The notes: a model not told the origin generated them from the sequence alone. Numbered from the stretch's first letter, positions 45,045 to 55,668 are shown. The stretch: DNA of 64,000 nucleotides from Pseudomonas sp. H1h (GCF_000633255.1 NZ_AYMJ01000003.1:248001-312000); one strand, 5' to 3'. Translations and numbers: made by a program.

Positions 45045-46064
45045 TCACTTCCTCGGGTCGAAGGCATCGCGAGCGGACTCGCCGATAAACACCAGCAGGC
45101 TCAACATCAGGGCCAGCACGGCGAACGCGCTCATGCCCAGCCACGGCGCTTGCAGGTTGGATTTGCCCTGAGCCACCAGTTCACCCAGCGACGGACTGCC
45201 GGCCGGCAAGCCGAAGCCGAGGAAGTCCAAAGCGGTGAGGGTGCCGATGGCGCCAGTGAGGATGAACGGCATGAAGGTCATGGTCGAGACCATCGCGTTA
45301 GGCAGGATGTGGCGGAACATGATCGCGCCGTTGCGCATACCCAGCGCCCGTGCGGCGCGCACGTATTCGAGGTTGCGCCCACGCAGGAACTCGGCGCGCA
45401 CCACATCGACCAGGCTCATCCACGAGAACAGCAGCATGATCCCCAACAGCCACCAGAAATTTGGCTGGACGAAGCTGGCGAGGATGATCAGCAGGTACAG
45501 CACCGGCAACCCCGACCAGATCTCCAGAAAACGCTGCCCGGCCAGATCGACCCAGCCGCCATAGAAACCCTGCAAGGCCCCGGCGATCACGCCGATGATC
45601 GAACTCAATACCGTCAACGTCAGGGCGAACAGGACCGAAATACGGAAGCCATAGATCACCCGTGCCAGTACGTCACGGCCCTGATCGTCAGTGCCCAGCA
45701 GATTGTCTGCCGAGGGTGGCGCGGGTGCCGGGACTTTCAGGTCGTAGTTGATGCTCTGGTAGCTGTAGGGAATCGGCGCCCACAAGACCCACGCATCCTT
45801 GGCCTTGAGCAGTTCGCGGATGTACGGACTCTTGTAGTTGGCTTCCAGCGGGAATTCGCCGCCGAAGGTGGTTTCCGGGTAGCGCTTGATCGCCGGGAAG
45901 TACCAGTTGTTGTCGTAGTGCACCACCAGCGGTTTGTCGTTGGCGATCAGCTCGGCGCCCAGGCTCAGGCCGAACAGGATCAGGAACAGCCACAGCGACC
46001 ACCAGCCACGCTTGTTGGCCTTGAACAGTTCGAACCGGCGGCGGTTGAGAGGGGACAGGTTCAT
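45045..46064 (-). CDS. nppC: Peptide ABC transporter permease, YejE type
   Basis: This 339-residue permease has a N-terminal helix (about residues 20-40), then a 90-residue periplasmic insertion (NNWYFPAIKRYPETTFGGEF), and five more helices. The EAA loop is EYVRAARALGMRNGAIMFRHILPNA (about 225-249), typical of DppC/OppC. The long periplasmic loop is specific to the YejE branch. It forms the channel with NppB. GGGAG precedes its ATG. Confidence 0.92.
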   Translation of the reverse strand: MNLSPLNRRRFELFKANKRGWWSLWLFLILFGLSLGAELIANDKPLVVHYDNNWYFPAIKRYPETTFGGEFPLEANYKSPYIRELLKAKDAWVLWAPIPYSYQSINYDLKVPAPAPPSADNLLGTDDQGRDVLARVIYGFRISVLFALTLTVLSSIIGVIAGALQGFYGGWVDLAGQRFLEIWSGLPVLYLLIILASFVQPNFWWLLGIMLLFSWMSLVDVVRAEFLRGRNLEYVRAARALGMRNGAIMFRHILPNAMVSTMTFMPFILTGAIGTLTALDFLGFGLPAGSPSLGELVAQGKSNLQAPWLGMSAFAVLALMLSLLVFIGESARDAFDPRK

Positions 46065-46065
46065 C

Positions 46066-47139
46066 TCAATGCTCCCGGCTGGCGAAGTCGATGCGCGGAT
46101 CGACCAGGGTGTAGGTGAGGTCGCCGATCAGTTTCACCACCAGCCCCAGCAGGGTGAAGATGAACAGGGTGCCGAACACCACCGGGTAATCGCGATTGAT
46201 CGCCGCTTCGAAACTCATCAGGCCGAGCCCGTCGAGGGAAAAGATCACTTCCACCAGCAACGAGCCGGTGAAGAAAATGCCGATGAACGCCGATGGGAAA
46301 CCGGCAATCACCAGCAGCATGGCGTTGCGGAACACGTGGCCGTAAAGCACGCGATTGCGCGTCAGGCCCTTGGCCTTGGCGGTGACTACGTACTGTTTGT
46401 TGATCTCGTCGAGGAAGCTGTTTTTGGTCAGCAGGGTCATGGTTGCGAAGTTGCCGATCACCAGCGCCGTCACCGGCAGCGCCAGGTGCCAGAAGTAGTC
46501 GAGGACCTTGCCGCCCAGGCTCAGCTCATCGAAGTTGTTCGAGGTCAGCCCGCGCAACGGGAACCAGTCCAGATAACTGCCGCCGGCAAACACCACGATC
46601 AGCAGGATCGCAAACAGGAACGCCGGAATCGCATAACCGATGATGATCGCCGAACTGGTCCAGACGTCGAAGTGACTGCCATGCCGCGTGGCCTTGGCGA
46701 TCCCCAGCGGGATCGACACCAGGTACATGATCAGCGTGCTCCACAGCCCCAGCGAGATGGAGACCGGCATCTTTTCCTTGATCAGGTCGATGACCTTGGC
46801 GTCGCGGAAGAAGCTGTCACCGAAGTCCAGCTTCGCGTAGTTCTTGACCATGATCCACAGGCGTTCCGGGGCCGACTTGTCGAACCCGTACATGTGCTCG
46901 ATTTCCTTGATCAGCGCCGGGTCCAGGCCTTGCGCGCCGCGATAGGCGGAACCGGCCACCGACACCTCGGCACCGCCACCGGCGATGCGGCTGGTGGCGC
47001 CCTCGAAGCCTTCGAGCTTGGCGATCATCTGCTCCACCGGGCCGCCGGGCGCGGCCTGGATGATCACGAAGTTGATCAGCAGGATGCCGAACAGGGTCGG
47101 GATGATCAGCAACAGTCGCCGAAAAATATACGCCAGCAT
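46066..47139 (-). CDS. nppB: Peptide ABC transporter permease, YejB type
   Basis: This 357-residue permease is a DppB/OppB-like protein of about six helices; [23 protein letters not shown] starts it. The EAA loop is [25 protein letters not shown]. The periplasmic loop after helix 1 is long, as in YejB. Four bases separate it from nppA2, whose last codons supply its ribosome site (CGGAG). Confidence 0.93.
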   Translation of the reverse strand: MLAYIFRRLLLIIPTLFGILLINFVIIQAAPGGPVEQMIAKLEGFEGATSRIAGGGAEVSVAGSAYRGAQGLDPALIKEIEHMYGFDKSAPERLWIMVKNYAKLDFGDSFFRDAKVIDLIKEKMPVSISLGLWSTLIMYLVSIPLGIAKATRHGSHFDVWTSSAIIIGYAIPAFLFAILLIVVFAGGSYLDWFPLRGLTSNNFDELSLGGKVLDYFWHLALPVTALVIGNFATMTLLTKNSFLDEINKQYVVTAKAKGLTRNRVLYGHVFRNAMLLVIAGFPSAFIGIFFTGSLLVEVIFSLDGLGLMSFEAAINRDYPVVFGTLFIFTLLGLVVKLIGDLTYTLVDPRIDFASREH

Positions 47140-47143
47140 CTGA

Positions 47144-48985
47144 TTACTCCGTGCCCACAGGGTCGGCTTGCAGTTTGGTTTCGACTTCTATGGCGGGTTT
47201 CGCGTCGGGCTTGACCCACCAGGTGTTAATCCCGATGTCGTATTTGGGCGAGACTTTCGGGTGACCGATGTGGTTCCAGTAGGCCACGCGCCAGGTTTTG
47301 ATGTGCCAGTTGGGCACCACGTAGTAACCCCATTGCAGCACCCGATCCAGCGCCCGGGCATGGGCCACCAGGCTGTTGCGCGAATCGGCGTTGATCAGGT
47401 TTTCCACCAGATGATCGACGATCGGGTCCTTCAGGCCCATGGTGTTGCGGCTGCTCGGTTTGTCGGCGGCGGCGCTCATCCAGAATTCGCGCTGCTCGTT
47501 ACCCGGCGAGTTGGATTGCGGGAAGCTGCCGACGATCATGTCGAAGTCCCGCGAGCGCACACGGTTGATGTACTGCGAAACGTCGACGCGGCGGATCACC
47601 AGATCGATGCCGAGGTCGGCCAGGTTGCGCTTGAACGGCAACAGCACGCGTTCGAATTCGGTCTGCGCCAGCAGGAATTCAATGACCACCGGTTTGCCCA
47701 TGGCGTCGACCATTTTGTCGTCGACGATCTTCCAGCCGGCTTCTTGCAGCAGTTGATAGGCCTCACGCTGCTGGGCGCGGATCATGCCGCTGGCGTCGGT
47801 CTTCGGGTTCTCGAACGCTTCGCTGAACACCTGGGCCGGGAGCTTGCTGCGAAACGGTTCGAGGATCGCCCGTTGTTCGGCGTCCGGCAGGCCGGTGGCG
47901 GCCATTTCCGAGTTCTCGAAATAGCTGCGGGTGCGAAAGTAGGCACTGTTGAACAGTTGTTTGTTGGTCCATTCGAAATCGAACAGCAGGCCGAGCGCCT
48001 GACGCACGCGCACATCCTGGAACACCGGGCGGCGCAGGTTGTAGACAAAGCCCTGCATGCCGGTCGGGTTGCTGTTGGCGATCTGTTCCTTGATCAAGCG
48101 ACCTTCGGTGACCGCTGGAATGTTGTAGGCGTTGGCCCAGTTCTTCGCGGTCATTTCCAGCCAGTAATCGAACTGGCCGGCCTTCAGCGCTTCGACGGCG
48201 ACGGTGTTGTCGCGGTAGTAATCGGTGGTCATCACGTCGAAGTTGTAGAACCCGCGATTGACCGGCAGGTCCTTGCCCCAGTAGTCCTTGACCCGCTCAT
48301 AACGCACCGAGCGCCCAGCCTTCACGTCGGCGACCTTGTAGGGGCCGCTGCCCAGCGGAATCTCCAGGTTGCCCTTGGTGAAATCGCGAGTGGCCCACCA
48401 GTGCTTCGGCAGCACCGGCAACTGCCCGAGAATCAGCGGTAACTCACGATTGTTGTTGTGCTTGAACTTGAACAGGACCTTGAGCGGGTCTTCGGCGATG
48501 GCCTCTTCGACATCGCTGTAGTAGCCGCGAAACAGCGGCGAGCCGTCCTTGGTCAGGGTCTGGAAGCTGAACACCACGTCTTCGGCGCGCACCGGGTGGC
48601 CGTCATGAAAACGTGCTTCCGGGCGCAGGTAGAAGCGCACCCAGCTGTTGTCCGGGGCTTTTTCGATTTTGGCGGCGATCAGGCCGTATTCGGTGAACGG
48701 TTCGTCGAGGCTGTGCTTGGTCAGGGTGTCGTAGATCTGCCCGACGTCATCGGCCGGTACACCCTTGCTGATGAACGGGTTGAGGCTGTCGAAGCCGCCG
48801 AACCCGGCCTGACGGAAGATCCCGCCCTTGGGCGCGTCGGGGTTCACATAGTCGAACTGCTTGAAATCGGCCGGGTATTTCGGCGGCTCGTTGTACAGGG
48901 TCACGGCGTGTTGCGGGGCGGCGCAGGCCAGCCCGGCGAACAGCAGGCCGCTGGCCTGCACGAGCAGGGCGCGGATGGGCGTCAT
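47144..48985 (-). CDS. nppA2: Peptide-binding protein, second of two
   Basis: This 613-residue cluster C solute-binding protein has a signal peptide (about residues 1-22). The family signature [28 protein letters not shown] is present, and the C-terminal [11 protein letters not shown] is typical of YejA-like proteins that bind oligopeptides or microcin C. It overlaps nppA1 by four bases (ATGA). Its sequence is clearly homologous to NppA1 but diverged in the pocket-forming region, suggesting different ligand ranges for one shared permease. Confidence 0.93.
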   Translation of the reverse strand: MTPIRALLVQASGLLFAGLACAAPQHAVTLYNEPPKYPADFKQFDYVNPDAPKGGIFRQAGFGGFDSLNPFISKGVPADDVGQIYDTLTKHSLDEPFTEYGLIAAKIEKAPDNSWVRFYLRPEARFHDGHPVRAEDVVFSFQTLTKDGSPLFRGYYSDVEEAIAEDPLKVLFKFKHNNNRELPLILGQLPVLPKHWWATRDFTKGNLEIPLGSGPYKVADVKAGRSVRYERVKDYWGKDLPVNRGFYNFDVMTTDYYRDNTVAVEALKAGQFDYWLEMTAKNWANAYNIPAVTEGRLIKEQIANSNPTGMQGFVYNLRRPVFQDVRVRQALGLLFDFEWTNKQLFNSAYFRTRSYFENSEMAATGLPDAEQRAILEPFRSKLPAQVFSEAFENPKTDASGMIRAQQREAYQLLQEAGWKIVDDKMVDAMGKPVVIEFLLAQTEFERVLLPFKRNLADLGIDLVIRRVDVSQYINRVRSRDFDMIVGSFPQSNSPGNEQREFWMSAAADKPSSRNTMGLKDPIVDHLVENLINADSRNSLVAHARALDRVLQWGYYVVPNWHIKTWRVAYWNHIGHPKVSPKYDIGINTWWVKPDAKPAIEVETKLQADPVGTE

Positions 48986-50814
48986 TTATTGTTCTCCGAA
49001 GATTTCAGCCACCACGCGCTCAGGCCCAGGGTGTAGGGCGGCGTGGTAACGAAAGCCAACCGGTTGCGGTAGGCCAGTCGGTGATAATTGAGGTACCAGT
49101 TGGGAATGCTGTAGTGCTGCCACAGCAGCACGCGGTCGAGCGCCTTGCCGGCGGCGACCTGTTCATCGCGGGTTTGCGCGGCGAGCAGTTGTTCGAGCAG
49201 GTGATCGACCACCGGGTTGGCGATGCCGGCGTAATTCTTGCTGCCCTTGACCCCGACCTGGCTGGAATGGAAGTACTGCCATTGCTCCAGGCCCGGGCTG
49301 AGGGTCTGGTTGAGCGTCATCAGGATCATGTCGAAATCGAACTGGTCCAGACGTTGTTTGTACTGGGCGCGATCCACCGTGCGCAGGCGCGCATCGACGC
49401 CGATGCTGTTGAGGTTCTCGATGTACGGCTGCAGGATCCGTTCAAGGTTCGGATTGACCAGCAGCAACTCGAAACTCAGCGGCTGTCCTGCGGCGTTTTG
49501 CAGACGCTGGCCGTTGAGTTTCCAGCCGGCTTCGGCGAGCAATGCCAGCGACTTGCGCATGGTTTCCCGCGGGATGCCGCGACCGTCGGTTTGCGGCAAC
49601 GTGAACGGCTCGGTGAACAACTTGGCCGGCAGTTGCTCCTTGTACGGCTTGAGCATCAGCCATTCATGCCCGACCGGGAGCCCCGTCGCGCAAAACTCGC
49701 TGTTGGGGTAATAACTGGTGGTGCGTTTGTAGGCGTCGCTGAACAACGCGCGATTGGTCCACTCGAAGTCGAACATCAGCCCCAGCGCCTCGCGAGTCTT
49801 CACATCGGAAAACGTTGCGCGGCGGGTATCCATGAACAGACCCTGGCTCTGGGTCGGGATCTGGTGCGGGATCTGCGCCTTGATCACTTCGCCACGGCGC
49901 ACGGCCGGGAAGTTGTAGCCGTTGGCCCAGTTCTTTGCCTGATGTTCGATGTAGATGTCGAATTCACCGGCCTTGAACGCTTCGAAGGCGACGTCGCTGT
50001 CGCGGTAGAACTCGACCTCCATGCGATCAAAGTTGTACTTGCCGCGATTGACGGCCAGGTCCTTGCCCCAATAGTCCTTGACCCGCTCGAAGATCAACTG
50101 GCGACCTGGCGTTACCGAGGTGATGCGGTACGGCCCGCTGCCCAGCGGCGGTTCGAAGGTGGTGGCCTTGAAGTCGCGACCTTTCCAGTAATGTTGTGGC
50201 AGCACCGGCAGCTCGCCCAGACGCAGGATCAGCAGCGGATTGCCCGAGCGCTTCATCACGAAGCGAATGCGTTGCGGGTTGAGGATGTCGACGCGTGAGA
50301 CTTCCTGCAGGGCGGTACGGTACAGCGGATGTCCTTCCTTGAGCAGTAACCGATAGGAGAACGCCACGTCGTAGGCGGTGATCGGCGTGCCATCGTGAAA
50401 GTGCGCCTCGGGGCGCAGATTGAACACCACCCAGCTGCGATCTTCGCTGTACTCCACCGATTGTGCGATCAGGCCATAGCTCGACGCCGGCTCGTCACCA
50501 GACGGCGAATACTGGCCGGTGCCGACCATCAGCGGTTCGTTCAGTTCGTTGATGCCGTACTGCAGGAAGTTCGGTGTAGTGACCGGGCTGGTGCCCTTGA
50601 AGGTGTACGGATTGACCGTGTCGAAGGTGCCGAACGCCATCACCCGCAACGTACCGCCCTTGGGCGCTTGCGGGTTGACCCAGTCGAAGTGGGTAAATCT
50701 GGCCGGGTACTTGAGCGTGCCGAACTGCGCATAACCATGACTTTCGGTAATCGTCGCGCTTGCGGGTGAGCTCAAGGCCAGGCTGATCAGGAGCAGGAGG
50801 AGGGGACGCTTCAA
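48982..50814 (-). CDS. nppA1: Peptide-binding protein, first of two
   Basis: This 610-residue YejA-like binding protein starts the transporter operon. The signal peptide covers about residues 1-20 (LLLLLISLALSSPASA). TLRVMAFGTFDTVNPYTFKG and [16 protein letters not shown] are shared with NppA2. The start codon is TTG: there is no ATG or GTG before the signal peptide and none soon after it that would keep it. A TTG start on the first gene may hold down the amount of this protein relative to the second. The first gene in the PAO1 cluster is the equivalent. Confidence 0.92.
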   Translation of the reverse strand: MKRPLLLLLISLALSSPASATITESHGYAQFGTLKYPARFTHFDWVNPQAPKGGTLRVMAFGTFDTVNPYTFKGTSPVTTPNFLQYGINELNEPLMVGTGQYSPSGDEPASSYGLIAQSVEYSEDRSWVVFNLRPEAHFHDGTPITAYDVAFSYRLLLKEGHPLYRTALQEVSRVDILNPQRIRFVMKRSGNPLLILRLGELPVLPQHYWKGRDFKATTFEPPLGSGPYRITSVTPGRQLIFERVKDYWGKDLAVNRGKYNFDRMEVEFYRDSDVAFEAFKAGEFDIYIEHQAKNWANGYNFPAVRRGEVIKAQIPHQIPTQSQGLFMDTRRATFSDVKTREALGLMFDFEWTNRALFSDAYKRTTSYYPNSEFCATGLPVGHEWLMLKPYKEQLPAKLFTEPFTLPQTDGRGIPRETMRKSLALLAEAGWKLNGQRLQNAAGQPLSFELLLVNPNLERILQPYIENLNSIGVDARLRTVDRAQYKQRLDQFDFDMILMTLNQTLSPGLEQWQYFHSSQVGVKGSKNYAGIANPVVDHLLEQLLAAQTRDEQVAAGKALDRVLLWQHYSIPNWYLNYHRLAYRNRLAFVTTPPYTLGLSAWWLKSSENNK

Positions 50815-50944
50815 GTCAGATCCGGTCCAGGCGGCTTGGGCTTTGTGGGCCGTACAGTAACAGCTTGTCTGGACAGGAAAAAGACAGCGGTTTAATGCGC
50901 TGTTAATCGTGTTCTATTGCTTTTGCTTTTGTGGGAGCCAAAAG

Positions 50945-50975
50945 CCAAAAAAGCCCCTGAATGTCAGGGGCTCTT
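50945..50975 (-). terminator. Rho-independent terminator of mltD
   Basis: On the minus strand AGCCCCTGA-CAT-TCAGGGGCTTTTTT forms a nine-bp stem with T-run, three bases after the mltD stop codon. Between it and nppA1 (50976 upstream to 50815) lies the promoter region of the npp operon; no clear sites recognised. Confidence 0.92.
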
Positions 50976-50978
50976 CTG

Positions 50979-52445
50979 TCAGTGCGGCTGGTAAACCGTG
51001 AGCATCTGCCCAGGCTTCAACGCCTTGCCGGCACCCGGGTTCCAGCGCTTGAGATGCTGCATCTCGACGTTGAAACGCTTGGCCACTACGTACAGGGTGT
51101 CGCCACGCTTGACCTTGTACTGGGTCTGCTGCTGGCTGTCGGCCTTGCCTTTGGTCTTGCTGTTGGCGGCGATCACCGTGTTGACCCGGCCACCGCTGCG
51201 CGCCGGGGTGCGCTTGGTGGTGTCCTGCATCACCAGGGTCTGGCCGACCTTGAGGTTCTTGCCAGTCAGCTTGTTCCAGCGCTGCAGATCCTTGACTTCG
51301 ACCTTGTTGGCCTTGGCGATGGAGCCGAGGTTGTCACCGCGTTTGACCCGGTAGGCGCGCTTGAGCTTCGCCACTTCGCTTGGGTCGGCGCCGTCGAACA
51401 CCGGTTTCAGCGAACGCGGACTGATCAGTTCTTCAGGCCGCATGGTCTGCAGGCTGGCGGTCAGCAGTTGCGCCTTGGACGTCGGCACCAGCAGATGCTG
51501 AGGGCCATCGACGGTGGTGCGTTGCTTGAACGCCGGGTTGAGCTGGAACAGTTCGTCTTCGTCGATGTTGGCCACTGCCGCGACCTTGGACAGGTCCATG
51601 CGCTGGTTGATTTCGACGACCTGGAAGTACGGTTCGTTGGCGATCGGGTTGAGGTTCACCCCGTAGGCTTCCGGGGCCAGCACCACTTGCGACAAGGCCA
51701 GCAGTTTTGGCACGTAGGCCTGGGTTTCCGCCGGCAACGACGACAGGTTCCAGTAGTCGGTGGGCAGGCCGAGCTTCTCGTTGCGCTCGATGGCGCGGCT
51801 GACGGTGCCTTCACCGGCGTTGTAAGCCGCCAGAGCCAGCAGCCAGTCACCGTTGAACATGTCGTGCAGACGGGTCAGGTAATCCATCGCGGCGGTGGTC
51901 GAGGCGGTGATATCGCGACGGCCATCATAAAAACGGGTCTGGCGCAGGTTGTAGTAGCGGCCGGTGGACGGGATGAACTGCCACAGGCCCGACGCGTCGG
52001 CCCGGGAATAGGCCATCGGGTTGTAGGCGCTCTCGATCACTGGCAACAGGGCCAGTTCCAGTGGCATGTTGCGCTCTTCAAGACGCTCGACGATGTAATG
52101 AATGTAGAGGCTGCCGCGTTCGCCGGCATTCTCGAGAAAGGACGGGTTGCTGGCAAACCACAGGCGCTGTTGCTCGATGCGCGGGTTCACGCCCAGGCCG
52201 TCCTGCAGCTGGAAACCGCCGCGCATGCGCTCCCAGATGTCCTGAGGCACCTGTGGGCTTGGCTTTTCAGTCAGCCAGATCGGCTTCTGCTTGGCTCGCG
52301 CAGCAATGTTCGGCGTATGGCTCGCTTCAGTCTGCGGAGCATGGCTGGAGCAGCCCGCCAGCGTGGCGGACACAGCCACCGCGATGGCTTGCGCCAAGCG
52401 GGTCAACGTGTCTGAATTGACGGACTTACGTATGGATGACGACAT
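50979..52445 (-). CDS. mltD: Membrane-bound lytic murein transglycosylase D
   Basis: This 488-residue lipoprotein (LAGC, Cys32) cleaves the MurNAc-GlcNAc bond of peptidoglycan with formation of 1,6-anhydro ends. The SLT domain (about residues 110-240) has the catalytic Glu138 in LLPVIESAYNPMAYS and SGLWQFIPSTG; LAAYNAGEGTV closes it. Two LysM domains (about 350-395 and 440-484) hold the enzyme to the wall. ATG 52445 is chosen; a TTG eight codons upstream is ignored. The order mltD then gloB matches P. aeruginosa. Confidence 0.95.
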   Translation of the reverse strand: MSSSIRKSVNSDTLTRLAQAIAVAVSATLAGCSSHAPQTEASHTPNIAARAKQKPIWLTEKPSPQVPQDIWERMRGGFQLQDGLGVNPRIEQQRLWFASNPSFLENAGERGSLYIHYIVERLEERNMPLELALLPVIESAYNPMAYSRADASGLWQFIPSTGRYYNLRQTRFYDGRRDITASTTAAMDYLTRLHDMFNGDWLLALAAYNAGEGTVSRAIERNEKLGLPTDYWNLSSLPAETQAYVPKLLALSQVVLAPEAYGVNLNPIANEPYFQVVEINQRMDLSKVAAVANIDEDELFQLNPAFKQRTTVDGPQHLLVPTSKAQLLTASLQTMRPEELISPRSLKPVFDGADPSEVAKLKRAYRVKRGDNLGSIAKANKVEVKDLQRWNKLTGKNLKVGQTLVMQDTTKRTPARSGGRVNTVIAANSKTKGKADSQQQTQYKVKRGDTLYVVAKRFNVEMQHLKRWNPGAGKALKPGQMLTVYQPH

Positions 52446-52544
52446 TGGCTGGAAGTAAGTTCCGGGCAAAAATGTCGGGCGATTCTAGAAAGCGCACCCC
52501 CTGCGGTCAACCATTCAGAATTTTTGTACCGAGTGGTGAGTCAC

Positions 52545-53312
52545 TTAGAACGTATCTTTCCAGGCCCGCAGAGCCGCAAAAACCTCACTCGGCGCCCGGT
52601 TTTGAGCGCCTGCCCGTTCGTCCACTTTTTGTGTAACCAATGTTTCAGCGGTGCGCAAAAACGGATTGGTGAGCTTTTCCAGGGCCAGGGTCGAGGGCAG
52701 GGACATGACGCCTTTCTCGCGTTTTTCGCTGACCTCTTTCAGACGGGCGGCGATGTCCGGGTTGCTCGGTTCGACCGCCGCGGCAAACTTCAGATTGCTC
52801 AGGGTGTATTCATGGGTGCAATACACCAGCGTATCCTCGGGCAGGGCGGCGAGACGGCTGAGCGACTGGTGCATTTGTTCCGGCGTGCCTTCGAACAAGC
52901 GTCCACAGCCGGCGGCGAACAGGGTGTCGCCGCAAAACAGAAGACCGTGGTGGTAATAGGCGATGTGGCCGAGGGTGTGACCCGGCACCGCATAGACATC
53001 GAAGTCCCAGCCGAGGACGCTGACCGTGTCGTTGTCCTGGAGCGCCACGTCGCGCCCCGGAATGTTCTCGCTGGCCGGGCCGTAGACTTTGGCGCCGCTC
53101 GCCGCTTTCAGACGCTCGACGCCACCGACGTGATCATGGTGGTGATGGGTAATCAGAATGTCGCTCAACACCCAGCCCGGGTGCGCGGCCAGCCAGGCCT
53201 GCACCGGCGCGGCATCGCCCGGGTCGACCACGGCGCAACGCTGGGTGCGGTGATCCTGTAACAACCAGATGTAGTTGTCGGTGAACGCGGGCAGGGCACT
53301 GATCTGTATCAT
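52545..53312 (-). CDS. gloB: Hydroxyacylglutathione hydrolase (glyoxalase II)
   Basis: This 255-residue metallo-beta-lactamase-fold enzyme hydrolyses S-lactoylglutathione to D-lactate and glutathione, the second step of methylglyoxal detoxification. The dinuclear metal site THHHHDH is at residues 55-61, with further ligands in PGHTLGH, FCGDTLF and THEYT. It is divergent from a methyltransferase gene; 66 bp separate the two starts. Confidence 0.95.
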   Translation of the reverse strand: MIQISALPAFTDNYIWLLQDHRTQRCAVVDPGDAAPVQAWLAAHPGWVLSDILITHHHHDHVGGVERLKAASGAKVYGPASENIPGRDVALQDNDTVSVLGWDFDVYAVPGHTLGHIAYYHHGLLFCGDTLFAAGCGRLFEGTPEQMHQSLSRLAALPEDTLVYCTHEYTLSNLKFAAAVEPSNPDIAARLKEVSEKREKGVMSLPSTLALEKLTNPFLRTAETLVTQKVDERAGAQNRAPSEVFAALRAWKDTF

Positions 53313-53378
53313 CGTCGGAATTCGCCAAGCGGAAAACATTGGCGCATCTTAGAGCTTCTAGCGGCGTTGGAGAATGAC

Positions 53379-54137
53379 ATGACCGATAAAGCGTTCGCTC
53401 AGGCCGATCCCGACTGGCTGGCGTTGATCGGCGCGGCCCGTGAATGGCTGGCCGGCCCGCTCGGGCAATTTCTGCTGGATGAAGAACGGCGCATGCTCGA
53501 AGACGAGTTGGGCCGCTTCTTCGGCGGTTATCTGGTGCATTACGGGCCCTCGGCCCAGACCCCGCCGTCAGCGCCGCAGGTGCAGCGCAACGTGCGCCTC
53601 GGTGCGCCGTTGCCGGGCGTGGAGATCGTCTGCGAGGAGCAGGCCTGGCCGTTGAGCGAGCACGCCGCCGACGTGGTGGTGTTGCAGCATGGCCTGGATT
53701 TCTGCCTGTCGCCCCACGGTTTGCTGCGTGAAGCGGCGAGCAGCGTGCGGCCCGGCGGGCATTTGCTGATCATCGGCATCAACCCTTGGAGCGCCTGGGG
53801 GCTGCGCCATGTTTTCGCCCACGATGCCTTGCGCCAGGCGCGCTGCATCTCGCCGTCACGGGTGGCTGACTGGCTTAATCTGCTGGGTTTTGCGCTGGAG
53901 AAACGCCGCTTCGGGTGCTATCGTCCGCCGCTCGCGTCGCCCAAGTGGCAGGCCCGACTGGCCGGCTGGGAACGCAAGGCCGGTGACTGGCAACTGTCGG
54001 GCGGCGGCTTCTATTTACTGGTCGCGCGCAAGATCGTGGTCGGCCTGCGTCCGGTGCGTCAGGAGCGCCGCGAGCCGATGGGCAAGCTGATTCCGCTGCC
54101 GATGGCCAAGGTCAACCGCCGTCGTATCGAACCGTAA
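53379..54137 (+). CDS. SAM-dependent methyltransferase-like protein
   Basis: This 252-residue protein has a degenerate class I methyltransferase fold. The motif I Gly-rich loop is absent, while the DVVVLQHGLDF (motif IV-like) and RPGGHLLIIGINPWSAWGLR (motif V/VI) are those of the Methyltransf_11 family. The equivalent gene sits beside gloB and rnhA in P. aeruginosa. ATG 53379 follows TTGGAG; the TTG itself is a less likely start. Substrate unknown. Confidence 0.75.
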   Translation: MTDKAFAQADPDWLALIGAAREWLAGPLGQFLLDEERRMLEDELGRFFGGYLVHYGPSAQTPPSAPQVQRNVRLGAPLPGVEIVCEEQAWPLSEHAADVVVLQHGLDFCLSPHGLLREAASSVRPGGHLLIIGINPWSAWGLRHVFAHDALRQARCISPSRVADWLNLLGFALEKRRFGCYRPPLASPKWQARLAGWERKAGDWQLSGGGFYLLVARKIVVGLRPVRQERREPMGKLIPLPMAKVNRRRIEP

Positions 54138-54153
54138 ACCTTCTTTTTATAGT

Positions 54154-54172
54154 GGCCGGACTTGCTCCGGCC
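54154..54172. repeat. Short perfect hairpin between two genes
   Basis: GGCCGGA-CTTGC-TCCGGCC is a 19-bp stem-loop preceded by a T-rich run. It may be a decayed REP or, read on the minus strand, a weak terminator. Confidence 0.4.
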
Positions 54173-54228
54173 GCGGCCATCGTCGATCCGCGATTGACGG
54201 GGCCAGGCATTTTTCTGGATAGAGTGGC

Positions 54229-54690
54229 ATGAGCGAAAGCGTCGATAGCGTAGAACTGTTCACTGACGGCGCCTGCAAGGGCAATCCCGGCCCCGGCGGC
54301 TGGGGCGCCTTGCTGGTGTGCAAGGGCGTCGAAAAGGAACTGTGGGGCGGCGAAGCCAACACCACCAACAACCGCATGGAACTGCTCGGCGCCATTCGTG
54401 GCCTCGAAGCCTTGAAGCGGCCGTGCGAAGTGCTGCTGGTGACCGACTCGCAATACGTGATGAAGGGCATCAACGAGTGGATGGCCAACTGGAAAAAACG
54501 CGGCTGGAAAACCGCAGCCAAGGAGCCAGTGAAAAACGCCGACCTGTGGAAAGAGCTGGACGAGCAGGTCAACCGGCACAAGGTCACCTGGAAGTGGGTG
54601 CGCGGGCACATCGGTCATCACGGCAACGAGCGGGCTGACCAGTTGGCCAACCGGGGGGTTGACGAAGTGCGCGGTTACAAGCAGAGCTGA
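54229..54690 (+). CDS. rnhA: Ribonuclease HI
   Basis: This 153-residue endonuclease cuts RNA in RNA-DNA hybrids. The catalytic carboxylates are Asp13 ([12 protein letters not shown]), Glu51, Asp73 and Asp137, with His127 in [13 protein letters not shown]. The basic handle region [15 protein letters not shown] is intact. It is followed by dnaQ on the same strand, the conserved rnhA-dnaQ pair of gammaproteobacteria, here with a REP pair inserted between them. Confidence 0.96.
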   Translation: MSESVDSVELFTDGACKGNPGPGGWGALLVCKGVEKELWGGEANTTNNRMELLGAIRGLEALKRPCEVLLVTDSQYVMKGINEWMANWKKRGWKTAAKEPVKNADLWKELDEQVNRHKVTWKWVRGHIGHHGNERADQLANRGVDEVRGYKQS

Positions 54691-54717
54691 TTCCCTCCAT
54701 TGCACCGAGTCGTGGCC

Positions 54718-54781
54718 TTCGCGAGCAGGCTCGCTCCCACATTGGAATGCGGTTACCTGTGGGAGCGAGCCTGCTCGCGAA
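54718..54781. repeat. Divergent REP pair between rnhA and dnaQ
   Basis: Two GCGAGCCTGCTCGC-type arms lie back to back in the opposite order to a normal REPIN, separated by only 18 bp containing ATTGGAATGCGGTTACC. Part of that spacer recurs at 62110-62121. Confidence 0.85.
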
Positions 54782-54871
54782 TGGGCGCGATACGGTCTGA
54801 CTGAAACACCCCGCCGAGCGTGTTAACATCGCCGCCTTTGCACGATTGACCCCGTTGAGAATTGAACACTG

Positions 54872-55630
54872 ATGGCCACCAGATCCGTTGTACTCGATAC
54901 CGAAACCACCGGCATGCCGGTGACCGATGGTCACCGGATCATTGAAATCGGCTGTGTCGAACTGATCGGTCGGCGCCTGACGGGCCGACACTTTCACGTT
55001 TATCTGCAACCGGATCGCGAGAGTGACGAGGGCGCGATCGGCGTCCACGGCATCACCAACGAGTTTCTCGTCGGCAAGCCGCGTTTCGCCGAAGTGGCCG
55101 ACGAGTTCTTCGAGTTCATCAACGGCGCGCAGCTGATCATCCATAACGCGGCGTTCGACGTTGGCTTCATCAACAACGAATTCGCTCTGATGGGCCAGCA
55201 GGATCGTGCTGACATCACGCAGCACTGCAGCATCCTCGACACCCTGATGATGGCCCGGGAACGTCACCCGGGGCAGCGCAACAGCCTCGATGCATTGTGC
55301 AAGCGTTATGGTGTCGACAACTCCGGCCGTGAACTGCACGGCGCCTTGCTCGACTCGGAAATTCTCGCCGACGTCTACCTGACCATGACAGGAGGCCAGA
55401 CCAGCCTGTCGCTGGCCGGCAATGCCTCTGACGGTAATGGCACTGGCGAGGGCGCGGACAACTCCGCCACTGAAATCCGCCGCCTGCCGGCTGATCGTCA
55501 GCCTGCGCGGATCATTCGTGCGACGGAAGAAGAGCTGGCGGCGCATCAGGTGCGGCTGGAAATCATTGCCAAATCCGCTGGCGGCCCGGCGCTGTGGACG
55601 CAGATCGCCGAGGCTGATGCTCAGGCCTGA
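54872..55630 (+). CDS. dnaQ: DNA polymerase III epsilon subunit (proofreading exonuclease)
   Basis: This 252-residue subunit excises misincorporated bases. The DEDDh residues are Asp9 and Glu11 (VLDTETTG), Asp96 (HNAAFDVGF), His156 and Asp161 (LHGALLDSE). A beta-clamp contact of the QTSxxx type is at Q176-L181 (QTSLSL), parallel to QTSMAF in E. coli. The C-terminal 50 residues should bind the alpha subunit. Confidence 0.96.
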   Translation: MATRSVVLDTETTGMPVTDGHRIIEIGCVELIGRRLTGRHFHVYLQPDRESDEGAIGVHGITNEFLVGKPRFAEVADEFFEFINGAQLIIHNAAFDVGFINNEFALMGQQDRADITQHCSILDTLMMARERHPGQRNSLDALCKRYGVDNSGRELHGALLDSEILADVYLTMTGGQTSLSLAGNASDGNGTGEGADNSATEIRRLPADRQPARIIRATEEELAAHQVRLEIIAKSAGGPALWTQIAEADAQA

Positions 55631-55638
55631 TCCCCTCT

Positions 55639-55668
55639 GTGGCGAGGAAGCTTGCTCCCTCGTCACAA
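55639..55668. repeat. REP of a second class
   Basis: TGTGGCGAGGAAGCTTGCTC and its CCTCGTCACA partner form a REP hairpin distinct from the main GTGGGAGCGGGC type. It is the only copy of this class that I saw in the window. Confidence 0.7.
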
